A stretch of 64,000 nt of DNA from Aralia elata (taxonomy: Eukaryota; Streptophyta; Magnoliopsida; Apiales; Araliaceae). The stretch spans positions 40,132,695 through 40,196,694 of the forward strand of contig CM068380.1 of the NCBI GenBank assembly GCA_034770075.1, read 5' to 3'. Below the pieces are notes generated by a model. The model ran no database searches, was not told the DNA's origin, and saw nothing but the letters and a program-made list of their open reading frames with translations. The position numbers and the translations under genes were made by a program. Positions 10,910-22,043 of the stretch are shown here, in pieces; position 1 is the stretch's first letter; each line of letters opens with the position of its first letter.

Positions 10910-12523
10910 TGTTGGGATATTTGTATGTATAACAAATAAAACTCATACACGTAAGTGCACGCGATCCACAAGTAATATAAAGTAAGTAAAGTATCGATCC
11001 CACGAGGAATTGAATTGCATTTATGACTACAAACACCGATTTTATAATTAGTTCGGCCTCTTTAAACAAGCGATTTTAGTGATGAAATAATCTAACGATT
11101 ACTAATGAAACAATTAGAATAAATTTGGTTGTAAAAATACAGATTTTATGGGCTTGGGATTATAATTTCACTTAATACATCCTTAGATTGGCATGCTTCC
11201 TATTGTTGCTAATTGATTACTATAGAATGTTGGTCGAAAACACGAATGTAAAATATGGCCATCTCTCGATGCACCATATTCGTATCACATTAAATCCACA
11301 ATTGATAGAATGAATGTGAACACCCTAGATGACTAACGCACTATATCTCTATGTGAATTACAATCAAAAGGGTTGAAGCATAAGTTCTCAATTGGCCACA
11401 CATGGTGCTTCGGTATATCTCTATCCTAAGCACGAATCATAATTTTACGAGGAATGTAAAGATTATGAACATATGCTAGCATAATTAGATCTCAATTTAT
11501 ATTTCCTTTCTCAATTCCATATAAATTATCACAGTAATTGGTGATCAAGCAATTAAACATGGAGTATAGATTATGCTAGACATTCCTTTTATAACCAAAT
11601 TAGCAAAAATAAGAAAGCATTTCAATTATTAGTAATGCAAAAGATCCATTATAATCCCAAAAATTAAGTTTAGTTCATAATAACAATAATAAAATTCATC
11701 ATGCACAATTGGTTCATCATCATAATTACAGAATAGGAAAATTAATCAAAAACAGAAAATATTCAAGCTCCCTGTTTCCGTTCTGCAACTTCTGATGATT
11801 TTTCAAGTTGTGTATATAGTTGATTCCTTGCTCCCAATCTCTAATTCAGCATCCATATAGCTCCATTCTTCAGTTCCCAAATGCCAAGTATGCTCAGCTG
11901 ATTGTTTCCAAGAATTAAGCTAACATGCAATAAACTATTCTATTTTTCGTGTAGGAGGAGAGCTACAAATTGAATTCCAAAATTGGCTAATAATACATGC
12001 ATGATTTGTCTTATTTTGACTTATTATGATTCCCACTAATAAAGTTTAAACCCACTGAATCCTCAAAATCAGGCACTACTCCCTTTTCTGATAATGCTGC
12101 TTCGCTGGATGGAACGTGCTGCATGGCTGGCTGGCGATCGGCGCAGCTGCGCCGGCGCCCTCTGTAAAAGGGGCGCAGCTGCGCCGGGGGCAGGTGATGA
12201 ACAGCAGGGGCGCAGCTGCGCCGGCCCCAAGGCCAAGCAGGGCACAGCTGCGCCGACTGCCAGTTTGCTGCACTGCTGCTGTAACAAAATTTCTCGACTC
12301 TCGTGTCCTGCACGAGCAACAAACAATTAAAAAGCCCCCATCCACAATTGCAATAAACCCCGAGCCAAAATTACCAAAAACTATGCAAAAGCCATATAAT
12401 GAGAATAGTGAGTCAAAACCGAAAGAGAGGGAAAAATGCATTAAATTACACTAGGTAACTATTAGATAAGCAACAAATGAAACCAAATAGTATCCAATAA
12501 GTAGGTATGAAACCTACTTATCA
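10910..12523 (-). mobile_element. Solo LTR of a third Athila-like family inside B's 3' LTR
   Basis: A 1614-bp block beginning TGTTGGG and ending CTTATCA on the plus strand, flanked by perfect CACGG duplications (10905-10909 and 12524-12528). Removing it with one duplication restores collinearity with B's other LTR. No internal region, PBS or polypurine tract is present, so it is a solo LTR left by LTR-LTR recombination. Its minus-strand start, TGATAAGTAGGTT, resembles the LTR at 54409-55811. A possible TATA box (minus) lies at 11812-11819. Confidence 0.93.
12140..12254. repeat. Four spaced copies of a 14-bp GC palindrome
   Basis: GGCGCAGCTGCGCC is present at 12140-12153, 12172-12185 and 12209-12222, with a one-mismatch copy at 12241-12254 (spacing 32, 37, 32). 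The palindrome is perfect and each copy is embedded in extra G/C. It lies in the upstream half of the solo LTR. Confidence 0.9.
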
Positions 12524-13326
12524 CACGGCCAGGCGTGCGCCCGCACGCCCGCGCCTGCTGGCCGCCCGTCCGCCCGCATGCCTTGCCGAGCTGGCTGCCG
12601 AGAGTTGTTGCACCCGCGCGCGCGCCCGCACGGTCAGGCGTGCGCCCGCACGCCCGCGCCTGTTGGCCGCCTAGCTGCCTGCACGCCCTACCGAGTCCGC
12701 CCGCGCGCGCACGCACGCTAGCGCCGCGCGCCCGCCTGCTGGCGCCTGCCGAGTGTCAATGCCGAGTCCGCCCGCGCGCTCCTGCCGAGTGTCAGTGCCC
12801 AGTGCCAACGCCGTGCGACACGCCGCCCGACGCCGTGCACGCAATCCAACGCCGTGCACGCCCAACTCCCACATGTCATCAAATTAAGCCCCAAGAATCG
12901 CCAAACATAAATTTTCACCTTGTTATCATTCAGGCACGAATATCTAGGCACGGGCTTGCCCTCATGGCTTGGTCGACGTCGAACGCCGTGCACGCAATCC
13001 AACGTCGTGCACGCCTAACTACCAAATGTCAACAATTTACGCACCGAGCGTCGCCAAGCATTAATTTCCTTTGTTCTATCAATTGGGCACAGACGTCCAG
13101 GCACGGACATTGAGTAAGTACAAACAACGATCCGAGCGATATTTATTTCAATTCCTACAAACATAATGAAAATGCATTAAAGCAACATAAAACATGTAAA
13201 AATAACTAACAACTAATTTATGTAGAAATAAGATAAAAATACATAAAAACCAAATAAAATACCTAAAGACTTGCAATTTATCAAAGCCAAAAGTACCCAA
13301 ATTGTGTGTATAAAATGCACTCATCA

Positions 13327-13365
13327 AATACCCCCAAACTTAAACATTTGCTTGTCCTCAAGCAA
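13327..13365 (-). promoter_or_regulatory. Polypurine tract of B with AGGA-loop hairpin
   Basis: Minus strand AAGTTTGGGGGTATT (13327-13341) abuts the 3' LTR. Seven bases upstream is a perfect hairpin, TTGCTTG-AGGA-CAAGCAA (13348-13365). Confidence 0.8.
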
Positions 13366-14346
13366 CTAGAGGTACAATAACTTATTAAAAAGTAAACACA
13401 CATGATTACTGAAAAAGAAAATGACTCAAGAATTGGCCTCAAAGCATAGGGATCAAACAAGGGTTCAAGAACAACGCAAAGTTACTAATCAACAAAATAT
13501 CTAGGCTACAACTACTCAAGATCTCTACAGTGTGTGTGTGTGTGCATGATATCTGTTTAAGCGAGTTAGGAAAGAGCTAACGCATGAACTCAACTTATGA
13601 GGGATTATACTGTAAATCTACAAACTCGTCATTACCTTGATAAAATCAAACAAGACGACCATATAAGAATGGGGTTTCCGGGGGATTATTGCAATAATGA
13701 GTAATCACGTTGGTGAGTGCGTTTTACGCTCATTCTCACCTTAGATTTATGAGTATAACCGTACAGTGTCCAATTACATTAGGCTATTCAGAGCTACCCG
13801 TGTAACGAGTGTTCGATCAACGACTCCCAAACCAGATGGCTTTAGGGCGTTAGGTGTAAAACACCCCTAAGGATCTATTAACTCGAGTAGCAAAGGCCAC
13901 GTAATTAAACTTAGTCAATTTTTTTATTATTTTTTATTTTTTATATATATAAATATCCCCCTAAACTTATATGCAAGTCTAAAATAACAAAAAAGGTTGA
14001 TGACATGAGTTTTTAGTACATTTCAGGTATAATCTCCCAAGCATATAAGTAAATGAGATTTCTCAATACTAACTAACTAAACAGGCATGCTGTATACGTG
14101 AAGCGCTAAAACAACCAAGAGTAGGGTAGTAAGCCAAAATGTTAAGAAGTAACTAAGCATGCTCGAGCCTTACTTTAGATAGAAACACAGTAACCAGCAG
14201 AATATCATTGGTCATTCTTGTGACACACACGACTTAGACAAAATAAAAATGACTAAATTAAACTACCACACCCCCAAACTTAAAACAAACATAGTCCTCG
14301 ATGTTTATAATCGACAGAATTAAAAGAGAGAGCATCACCGGGGAAC
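13366..14346 (-). other. Noncoding 3' region of B with an internal hairpin/G-run copy
   Basis: No ORF. Near its upstream end (14266-14306) the minus strand has an AAACAT-stem hairpin with one mismatch, a G-C closing pair and an AGGA loop (14287-14306), followed by AAGTTTGGGGGTGTGG, a copy of the polypurine-tract motif. GAGTGCGTTTTACGCTC at 13715-13731 belongs to a short motif family also found in C and D. A (GT)n run lies at about 13526-13543. Confidence 0.65.
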
Positions 14347-15633
14347 TCAAGCAACATCATCGTTGTTATTGCCATTTGCGTGACTCCCTCCATTTGCATC
14401 ATCATCCGAATCAAAGCCATACTCCGGGAACATCGGTGTCATGGGAAATTGGACTGTGTTGGGGCCGGTATTAACCCCACTGTTGTTGATCACCTGTGCG
14501 GCCGCATTATAAAAATTAGAAGTGTAAATGTATAAGGAGTTGACCTGCTGAATTGAGTGATCAAGGCGATGGTACATGCGCCTATATTCACGCTCCCGCT
14601 CCTGTGCTTCCATTTGTCTTGCCTGCTCATTCTGTTGCATTTCAGCCCTCATCGCCTGATTTTCACGCCGAAGTTCGTGCATCTCAGCAATAAGTAGGTC
14701 AATAGAAGAGCTAGATGCCTCAGCGTGCTCAATGTTAGGTGGTGGAGTTCCGGCACTTGCCTCGGGCTCATGAGGATTCGACATAGGTAAGAATCCAGCT
14801 CCATGTGGCTCCGGTAACGCCTCTTTCCAAACCTTGTAGAGGCTTATAGCTAGGCTATCAATGGGTGTTAATGGGTGTTGAAGTAACTCATAGGCATGCA
14901 CCTTAACTTTGGCCCTCTTGCACAACCCACAGATCAAGGATGGGTGTGGCAACCCGCCTGAAGACTTTCCATTAGCAAATTGGAGAATGGAGTTTCGAAT
15001 CAGTCGACCCACGCTTATGCTTCGCTCAGTAACCAAACAAAACAGGATAAGTGCCCTCATTGGAATCACTTGAGTTGCGTGGGTGGTGGGCCATAACTTG
15101 GCATTGATGAAGTATAACCATGCCTTCCCATATTTGCTCAAATTTCCCTGGCGAAAATGCACAGGCTCTCCCCTTGTCATAGTCCAACGAGCACCGGGTT
15201 TGCATAAGGTTGTAATGACCTCATCCCAGTCGGGCTTTTCGGCTCCATACTTAGTAAGGTCATCCTCACCATGGCTCTTAAGAAGGTTATAATATTCCTC
15301 AATGCTTCTTTTTCCAAATGATACTTTCTTGCCCCTAACCATTACCTCATAATTTTCGGCTTCCATCGCATTAGCGTAGAATTCCCGGACAAGAGAAATA
15401 CACGCAGGCTCGGGCTGAGCGGCTAAGGTTTCCCATCCTCTTTCCTTAATTATGTTTGCCAAACCTTAATTATTAGTTGCTTCTGGAAGAATACCCCTCT
15501 CAGGAATCAAAGATTTTGTTACCATGGTGGTTTGGTAACCCTCGGAGGCCTCCGCACTGACAAACTTTTTCTTGTCATAGGCCTTGGATGCCTTAGAGGA
15601 GGAAGATTCACCCCTTTGTCGTTTGGTAGCCAT
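14347..15633 (-). pseudogene. Post-pol ORF of B (putative plant transposon protein / Athila env-position ORF)
   Basis: The ATG at 15633 (MATKRQRGESSSSK) opens a frame broken only by one TAA at 15466-15468; 371 codons then run to 14347. Key segments are LVREFYANAMEAENYEVMVRGKKVSF, TLCKPGARW, GNLSKYGKAWLYFINAKLWPTTH and a RALILFCLVTERSISVGRLI stretch. These match the family known as putative plant transposon protein, found downstream of pol in Athila-type elements. Residues about 245-300 form a Glu/Gln/Arg-rich coiled coil, and the tail is acidic (DSDDDANGG). I see no signal peptide or clear membrane anchor, so the env label is positional only. The homologue in element D is at 55812-56968. Confidence 0.78.
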
Positions 15634-16572
15634 CTAGATCAGAGCTGCAAGCAAAACACTTAAAATAGCCACAAATTTCCTCTCAGGCAATTAATCGAAT
15701 AGGTGGTGTGCACTCTTTAAAATCACAAGTGTAAGTGCAATGGGGACTAGGCCAAACCCTCCACAAAGCCTTGCAATGGGAGCTAGCTATGTACCTGCTA
15801 ATCAAAATCACCAAAACACAGCACCCAAGTAAGAAAAATTGGAAATTTATAGCCATTTTTACCTTATCTTGGAGAACTTTTGAAAAACCATAGAAATCCT
15901 TCAAAAACCTTCAAATTGTTGTTAAAATCCAAGATAGAAGGTGAAAAAGATGATGGGTTACCGCAATTGGGTGTCAAGTTGCTGCAATGAGGCACAAAAT
16001 TAAGTTTGGGTAAGTTTTATGCAAGTTGGCTATGGAGTGGGAGGAGAGAGATATAAGAATATGATTAACAAATAAGCCTAAGTGGTGAGTTAAAGACCTA
16101 AGCCCAGCCGACTTGGTGCGGCCGCATGGCCTGCCGTGCACCCGCGCGCGTCCTGACTGCCGCCCAGCATGCGCTCTTGGTGCCGCGTCTGCCTGTCGGT
16201 CGTTGTGCGCCAACCGCGCGCCCATGCTGCGCGCGCCCGCATGCTGGCGCCTGCCTGGCCTACTGGCGTGCTGCGTGCGCCTGCCTACGCCCGCACGCTG
16301 ATGCCTGCCTGGCCTGCTGGCGTGCTGCACCTGGCGTGTCACTAACATGCCACCGTGCTGACATGGTTCGCTCAAATGCCAAATTGGACTAAAACACCTA
16401 CATGTAGCACAAAATTAACAACATTAGGAACAATTAAGAATAAAAATCATCCTTATGAAATCCAAGTGATTTTTTTTAAATAAAAATAATTTAACTTAAA
16501 TAATAAAATGAAACATTGGGTTGCCTCCCAATTAGCGCTTGAGTTAAAGTCCTCAGCGTGACTATACCCCCT
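15634..16572 (-). other. Spacer between pol and the post-pol ORF in B, with a GC-rich patch
   Basis: No supported gene. 16106-16340 is strongly GC-rich with repeated blocks around GCCTGCCTGGCCTNCTGGCG and GCGCGCCCGCA, resembling in composition the U3 GC block of the B LTR. Overlapping ORFs on both strands (15974-16375, 16126-16392) reflect composition. The rest is AT-rich. Confidence 0.5.
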
Positions 16573-17670
16573 TCATATCGGATCAACGAGACTAATTGAG
16601 GTCTTTTGGCGCTCGATGTCGCCACCCCAATAGTCCTTAATTCTTTGTCCGTTCACCTTGAACAATTGGTTTGTCTTATCATCCCGCAGTTTAATTGCAC
16701 CATGCGGGAATACATGATTGATATAGAATGGTCCTGACCATCTTGATTTGAGTTTACCGGGAAATAGCTTCAACCGAGAGTTATAAAGTAGGACGGGTTA
16801 TCCAACCTCAAATTTTCGATCGATTATCTTCTTGTTGTGCCACCTCTTGACTTTCTCCTTATAGAGCTTTGCATTCTCATAGGACTGGAGACAGAACTCG
16901 TCCATCTCATTGAGTTGCAAGAGGCGTTTCTCTCCCGCAGTATTCAAATCAAAGTTTAGCCTCCGGATGGCCCAATAAGCACTGTGTTCTAGTTCCACCG
17001 GAAGGTGACATGCTTTCCCATACACAAGCTGATATGGTGACATCCCGATAGGAGTTTTGTATGCCGTCCTATACGCCCATAAGGCGTCATCAAGCTTCAA
17101 TGACCAGTCCTTTCTATTCGGGTTCACAACCTTCTCTAAAATCCTTTTCACTTCTCTATTGGATACCTCCACCTGACCACTTGTTTGAGGATGATAGGCC
17201 GTGGCAATTTTATGGGTCACCCCGTATTTAGCAAGAAGGGCATTAAAATTCTTGTTACAAAAGTGCGACCCTTCATCGCTAATTATTGCTCGCGGAGTTC
17301 CGAATCTTGTGAAAATATTTTTTTGAAGTTACTTCAGCACAACCTTGGCATCATTGGTGGGTGTCGTGACTGCTTCAACCCATTTTGATACGTAATCTAC
17401 AGCTACAAGGATATACAAATTGTTGAACGAAGAAGGAAACGGACCCATAAAGTCAATACCCCAAACGTCAAATATCTCAACCTCTAGGATTGTGGTTAGT
17501 GGCATCTCATGACGCTTGGAAATGTTCCCTACTCTTTGACATCAATCGCATTTCAGCACAAACACATGGGCATCCTTGAATAACGTTGGCCAATAAAAAC
17601 CCGACTGAAGCACCTTCGCCGATGTTTTCTCTCCGCCATAGTGTCCTCCAAAAGCTGAGGCATGACATTG
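16573..17670 (-). pseudogene. Integrase of element B
   Basis: Retroviral-type integrase. The zinc-binding HHCC module starts in the frame after the stop at 17671 (CHASAFGGHYGGEKTS, then a C..C pair near 17540 with a stop between the cysteines). The catalytic core has IDFMGPFP (first Asp), ISDEGSHFCN (second Asp) and GQVEVSNREVKRILEKVVNP (Glu). DDALWAYRTAYKTPIGMSPY and VYGKACHLPVELEH follow, as in Athila. The C-terminal SH3-like part ends GPFYINHVFPHGAIKLR and a DYWGG...SLVDPI tail. In-frame stops near 17540, 17330 and 16799 inactivate it. Confidence 0.88.
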
Positions 17671-18588
17671 TTACAAAATACTTTCCATCTCAGATTGAGG
17701 TACCCACTTTCGGATCAGATGGTCAGCACACTGCTTAAACAGAAAAGGTTCGTCCCAAAAGTAGTGCTTCACGTCGTGCAAGAACTTCCTTCTCTGTTGA
17801 TAGCTTAGCTTGGGCGGTAGCACGTGGCTTACCACATAATTAACATAGTCATCATACCATGGCACCTCATGTGTTGTGGCGAAAAGTTGCTCATCGGGAA
17901 AAGATTCATTAATCATGACATCATTTCCCACCTCACGGTCAGCATTTTCCAGTCTTGACAAGTGATCCGCCACTTGATTCTCGGTTCCCTTCTTATCTCG
18001 AATCTCAAGATCAAATTCTTGAAGCAATAACACCCATCGAATCAAGCGTGGCTTTACGTCCTTCTTAGCTATTAAGTACTTTATGGCTGAATGGTCAGTG
18101 TACACAATGACCTTGGTGCCAATTAGATATGCATGAAACTTGTCAAAGGCATAGACAATCGCAAGCAATTCCTTCTCCGTTATTGTATAATTGAGTTGTG
18201 CTCCGATTAGTGTTTTGCTAGCATAATAGATCACATGAAAAACCTTGTCCTTGCGATGGCCCAAAACAGCACCAATTGCAAAGTCGCTAGCGTCGCACAT
18301 CAATTTAAACGGAAGACTCCAATTCGGGGCCATGATAATAGGAGCACTTACAAGCTTCTTCCTTAGTAACTCAAAAGCCTCTAAACATGCATGATCGAAG
18401 ACAAATGGAGTGTCTTTCTCAAGGAGGCTGCATAACGGTTTTGTAATTTTAGAAAAATCTTTGATAAACCGTCTATAAAATCCAGCATGTCCAAGGAAAC
18501 TGCGAATGCCCTTGACGTTGGTTGGTGGAGGGAGTTTCTCAATGGTCTCAATCTTGGCCTTATCAACCTCCAGCCCTTTTGAAGACAC
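17671..18588 (-). pseudogene. RNase H domain and RT connection of element B
   Basis: 305 open codons: SFLGHAGFYRRFIKDFSKIT, then LMCDASDFAIGAVLGHR, ITEKELLAIVYAFDKFH, IVYTDHSAIKYL and DKKGTENQVADHLSRLE. All three acidic RNase H residues are in place. It is separated from RT by a one-base change in a run of five Gs at about 18597-18601, which shifts the frame and creates a stop. Confidence 0.9.
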
Positions 18589-18589
18589 T

Positions 18590-19186
18590 CTATGCCCCCA
18601 AAATAATGCCTTCTTGCACCATGAAGTGGCATTTCTCCCAATTTAGCACCAAATTTGTTTCAACACATCGCTTCAGCACTTTCACAAGGTTTTCAAGGCA
18701 TAAGTCGAATGAATCTCCAAAAACCAAAAAATCATCCTTGAAAACCTCTAATCCTTGCTCAACCATATCGGAGAATATTGCCATCATACATCTTTGGAAA
18801 GTAGCGGGTGCGTTGCATAGCCCAAACGACATTCTTCTGAAAGCAAATGTCCCATATGGACAAGTGAATGTCGTTTTCTCTTGATCTTTGGGGGCAATGG
18901 CAATTTGGTTGTAGCCCGAATATCCATCCAAGACACAATAGAATTCATGTCCCGCCAACCTGTCTAGCATTTGATCAATGAATGGAAGCGGGAAATGATC
19001 CTGGCATGTAGTCTTGTTCAACCTTCTGTAGTCCATGCAAACTCTCCATCCGGTGACAGTTCTAGTTGGGATCAACTCGTTGTTTTCATTAGACACCACT
19101 ATCATGCCTCCCTTCTTTGGAACACATTGCACTGGACTGACCCATGGACTGTCTGAGATGAGATAGATGATGCCGGCATCGAGCAA
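18590..19186 (-). pseudogene. Reverse transcriptase of element B (catalytic box FKDD)
   Basis: Complete gypsy RT palm: DAGIIYLISDSPWVSPVQCVPKK, WRVCMDYRRLNKTTCQDHFP, VLDGYSGYNQIAIAPKDQEKT and RRMSFGLCNAPATFQRCM, then EVFKDDFLVFGDS. The box is FKDD where element C and the Athila pattern have FMDD. The frame is closed upstream by an indel near 19195 (KKK-stop) and downstream by the G-run indel. Bases left of about 18701 occur once; those right of it are duplicated at 25930 onward. Confidence 0.9.
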
Positions 19187-19191
19187 TTTGA

Positions 19192-19980
19192 TTATTTCTT
19201 CTTGACCACCTCCTTCATGACGGGGTTCAATCTACGCTGATGCTCAACCACAGGTTTGGCCTCATCTTCCAATATGATCTTGTGCATACAAAATGCAGGG
19301 CTAATTCCCTTGATGTCGGCAATGGACCAACCTAGGGCTGTTTTGTACTCCCAGAGCACTCTCAACAACTTATTTTCCTGCACATCATCAAGTGAAGCAG
19401 ACACAATAACAGGCAAAGTACTAGCATTACCCAAATACGCATACCTCAAGTGGATAGGCAATGGTTTGAGCTCCAAGGTGAGTGGCTCCTCCCATGAGGA
19501 TTTTGCAATGGCACTAGAACTGCCCGATCTATCTAACGGTTCAAACTGTTGCTTATACTTGATAAAACGTGGGGGAACATTCAGCACATTCACCATCTCA
19601 TTAGGAAAAAGAGGTTCACTCTCAAGTGATTCTCCCAGCAATTCTTCAAAAAGGTCAACTTCATAGTTTGTTGTGAACACCTCATCCACTGCCTCGTCAA
19701 TCAAGTTTATCCTGAAGCATTCATCCTGCACATTAAGAAATTTCATTGCTTTAAAAACATTAAAAGTTACCTCTTGGTCTTGGACACGCATGGTTAGCTC
19801 TCCTTTTTGCACATCAATCAAAGTTCTGCCCGTGGCTAAGAATGGTCGCCCAAGGATGATAGGTATCTCCCTGTCTTCTTCAAAATCAAGGATAATGAAA
19901 TTTGTTGGAAAAATAAACTTGTCCACCTTGACAAGCACATCTTCTACTATGCCTCTTGGGTATGTGAGAGAACTATCCGC
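19192..19980 (-). pseudogene. Protease C-terminal half and protease-RT linker of element B
   Basis: Contains VKVDKFIFPTNFIILDFEED and IPIILGRPFLATGRTLIDVQKGELTM, the flap-side and ILGRPFL segments of Athila protease, then an acidic linker and ADIKGISPAFCMHKIILEDEAKP leading into RT. In this copy a TAA at 19984-19986 interrupts the frame; the duplicate at 26421-27218 still has a Gln codon (CAA) there. Confidence 0.85.
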
Positions 19981-20028
19981 AAGTTACAATGTAACATTTG
20001 TAGGTTTTGCCTCACTTAATCCCAGCTG

Positions 20029-20751
20029 TTAATAAATTGAAAGTGGCATTAGATTGATGTTTGCCCCCAAGTCACATAGGGCATTGCCAAAGAATTGGTT
20101 ACCAATTGTACAAGGAATTGTGAAACTCCCCGGATCTTTCAACTTTGGCGGTAACTTTCTTTGTAACACAGCACTACATTCTTCAGTTAGTGCCACCGTC
20201 TCAAACTCCTCAAGCCTTCTCTTTCTTGACAAGATTTCTTTCATGAACTTCACATAACTAGGCATTTGTTCCAATGCCTCAGCGAATGGTATATTTATGT
20301 GCAATTTCTTGAAAACCTCCAAGAACTTAGAGAATTGCTTATCCAACTTTATCTTCTGCTGACGTTGTGGAAACGGGCATGGTGGATACATAGGGCCTTG
20401 CTTGCTCCCCTCTAGTTTTGGCATTGGCTCATTTTCCTTCTTTTCTACTTCTTTTCTCTTTTCTTCCTCTTTCTCCCCATTTATATCCTCAACCACTGTT
20501 TCTGACGGAACATCATTCACGACTTCCGGTAGTTCCTTCCCACTTCTCAAAGTCACAGCCTTGCAATGCTCCTTACCTTCTCTCTTCGGGTTAACTTCAG
20601 TGTCACTAGGTACGGCACCAGGAGGATGGATATTCATAGCGCTAGCTATTTGTCCAAGTTGAAGCTCAATATTCCGTATCGAGGCGCTGTGTTGTGCAAC
20701 CAATTGAGCCAATAAATCATCCCCACTAGGCTTTTTCTCCTGTTGTGGCAA
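20029..20751 (-). pseudogene. gag C-terminus and protease active-site region of element B
   Basis: 240 codons. The N-terminal part, LLAQLVAQHSASIRNIELQLGQIA, is the conserved coiled coil of Athila gag. AVTLRSGKEL, an acidic Lys/Glu linker and the IPFAEALEQMPSYVKFMKEILSRKR box follow. The end, CTIGNQFFGNALCDLGANIN, holds the protease active-site DLGA. A stop (…SIY-stop) separates this from the rest of the protease. Confidence 0.87.
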
Positions 20752-20847
20752 GGGTGGGTTTGAGGCTTGTTGGTGTGATTGGGGTTGATGATGTGGTTGA
20801 GTTTGATTTTGAAATCCTGGGGGATATTGATGCTTAGGAGCTGAATA

Positions 20848-21810
20848 TTAGTTTCGGGTATTGTTGTTGTTGCTCCATGAGAAATTTGGGTGTTTTCTCC
20901 ATCCAGGATTGTAGTGATTTGATTGAGGGTTGTTTTGCTGTCTATTGTAATTACCAACGAACTGTACAGATTCTGCATTGATAGCACATTGCTCAGTAGG
21001 ATGATTTCCAACACATAACTCACATGTTTCAGAAATGCTTTGCACAGATTGAGATCCTAAAATTTCCACTTCCTTTGTAAGCGCGGCTAGCTGTGCGGCT
21101 ATTGTAGTGAACTGATCAACCTCAAATTTTCCTGCTGCCTTTTGTGGCATTTTCCTCTTCGAAGGCCATTGATAAATATTAGCAGCCATGGTTTCCAATA
21201 ATTTGTAGGCATCCGCAAAACTCTTTCCCATCAAACTACCACCTGTAGCTACGTCGACACTTGATCGAGTGGCATTGGTCAACCCGTTGTAGAAAATTTC
21301 AACTTGTAACCATTGAGGCAAACCATGGTGTGGACATCTCCTTATTAGATCTTTGAATCATTCTTAAGCTTTATACAAGGACTCAGGATCATATTGAACA
21401 AACGAAGTGATGTCATTCCTCAATCTTGTAGTTTTCGCGGGTGGGAAGAACTTTGCCAAAAATTTTTGGGCTTAGTCATCCCATTTGGTAATTGAGCCCG
21501 AGGGAAGCGAATGCAACCAACTCTTTGCCTTGTCACGAAGCGTGAAAGGAAATAATCGAAGTCTAATTACATCATCAGTCACTTGAGTGTACTTGAATGT
21601 GTCACAAATTTCCAAAAAACTCACCAAATGAGCATTTGGGTCGTCATTGGGCAACCCACCAAACTGCAAACAGTTTTGGACCATTTGGATGGTGCCTGGC
21701 TTAATTTCGAAATGGGTGGCATCAATGGCTGGCCTGGAAATGCTTGAGTGCAAATCTGTGACAAGAGGCATGGCATACTCCCTCAAGGATTTAGGCTCCT
21801 CCTCAGCCAT
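20848..21810 (-). pseudogene. gag: gag N-terminal two thirds of element B
   Basis: ATG at 21810, about 210 bases after the primer binding site. The first segment (21472-21810) has FGGLPNDDPNAHLVSFLEIC and RLRLFPFTLRDKAKSWLHSL, the Athila Retrotrans_gag core. Stops at 21469-21471 and near 21386 interrupt it. The next segment (20848-21321) has LQVEIFYNGLTNATRSSVD, GKSFADAYKLLETMAANIYQ and the zinc-knuckle-like CELCVGNHPTEQC. It ends at a TAA near 20850 just before the Gln/Pro-rich tail. At least three nonsense changes are present in both duplicates, so they predate the duplication. Confidence 0.88.
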
Positions 21811-22020
21811 GGTATTTTGATTGGGTATACCCTGAACTTTGTCTCTTCATAGTCTTCGAATATTTCTCTCGATCTCGGGATCGTAAGGAATTAGCTCAAG
21901 ACCACGTGAGCGTGGCATACAAACCAAGAATACCTACAAAACAAAATGAAACTTATATACAAGTCTAAAAAGAGACCAAGTCGATTGAAATTGATATTGG
22001 TATAATTATTAGAAACAATT

Positions 22021-22037
22021 CCCCGACAACGGCGCCA
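22021..22037 (-). promoter_or_regulatory. Primer binding site of element B
   Basis: Minus strand TGGCGCCGTTGTCGGGG, six bases after the LTR end. This is the Asp-tRNA-type site of Athila elements with one change (GTC for GCC) relative to the F copy at 54384-54402. Confidence 0.88.
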
Positions 22038-22043
22038 GAAACT

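Larger units (their letters stand above)
9585..13326 (-). repeat. 3' LTR of element B (2123 bp plus nested solo LTR)
   Basis: Aligns with 22044-24102 end to end once 10910-12523 and one target-site copy are removed. Termini on the plus strand are TGTTGG...CTCATCA. The minus-strand TATA box is at 10713-10723. The GC-rich U3 portion (10790-10905 and 12524-12860) differs in length from the other copies because of expansions in the C/G repeats. Long ORFs there (such as 12535-13113) are compositional artefacts. Confidence 0.9.

Noticed and set aside
13526..13543. (GT)n microsatellite, also (CA)n/(GT)n near 35627, 36075 and 46975
   Set aside because: Simple repeats; those in I, K and H sit at equivalent positions of one LTR family and need no separate explanation.
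15974..16375. 133-codon GC-rich ORF between pol and the post-pol ORF of B
   Set aside because: Overlapping ORFs on both strands and low-complexity composition; no homology pattern recognised.
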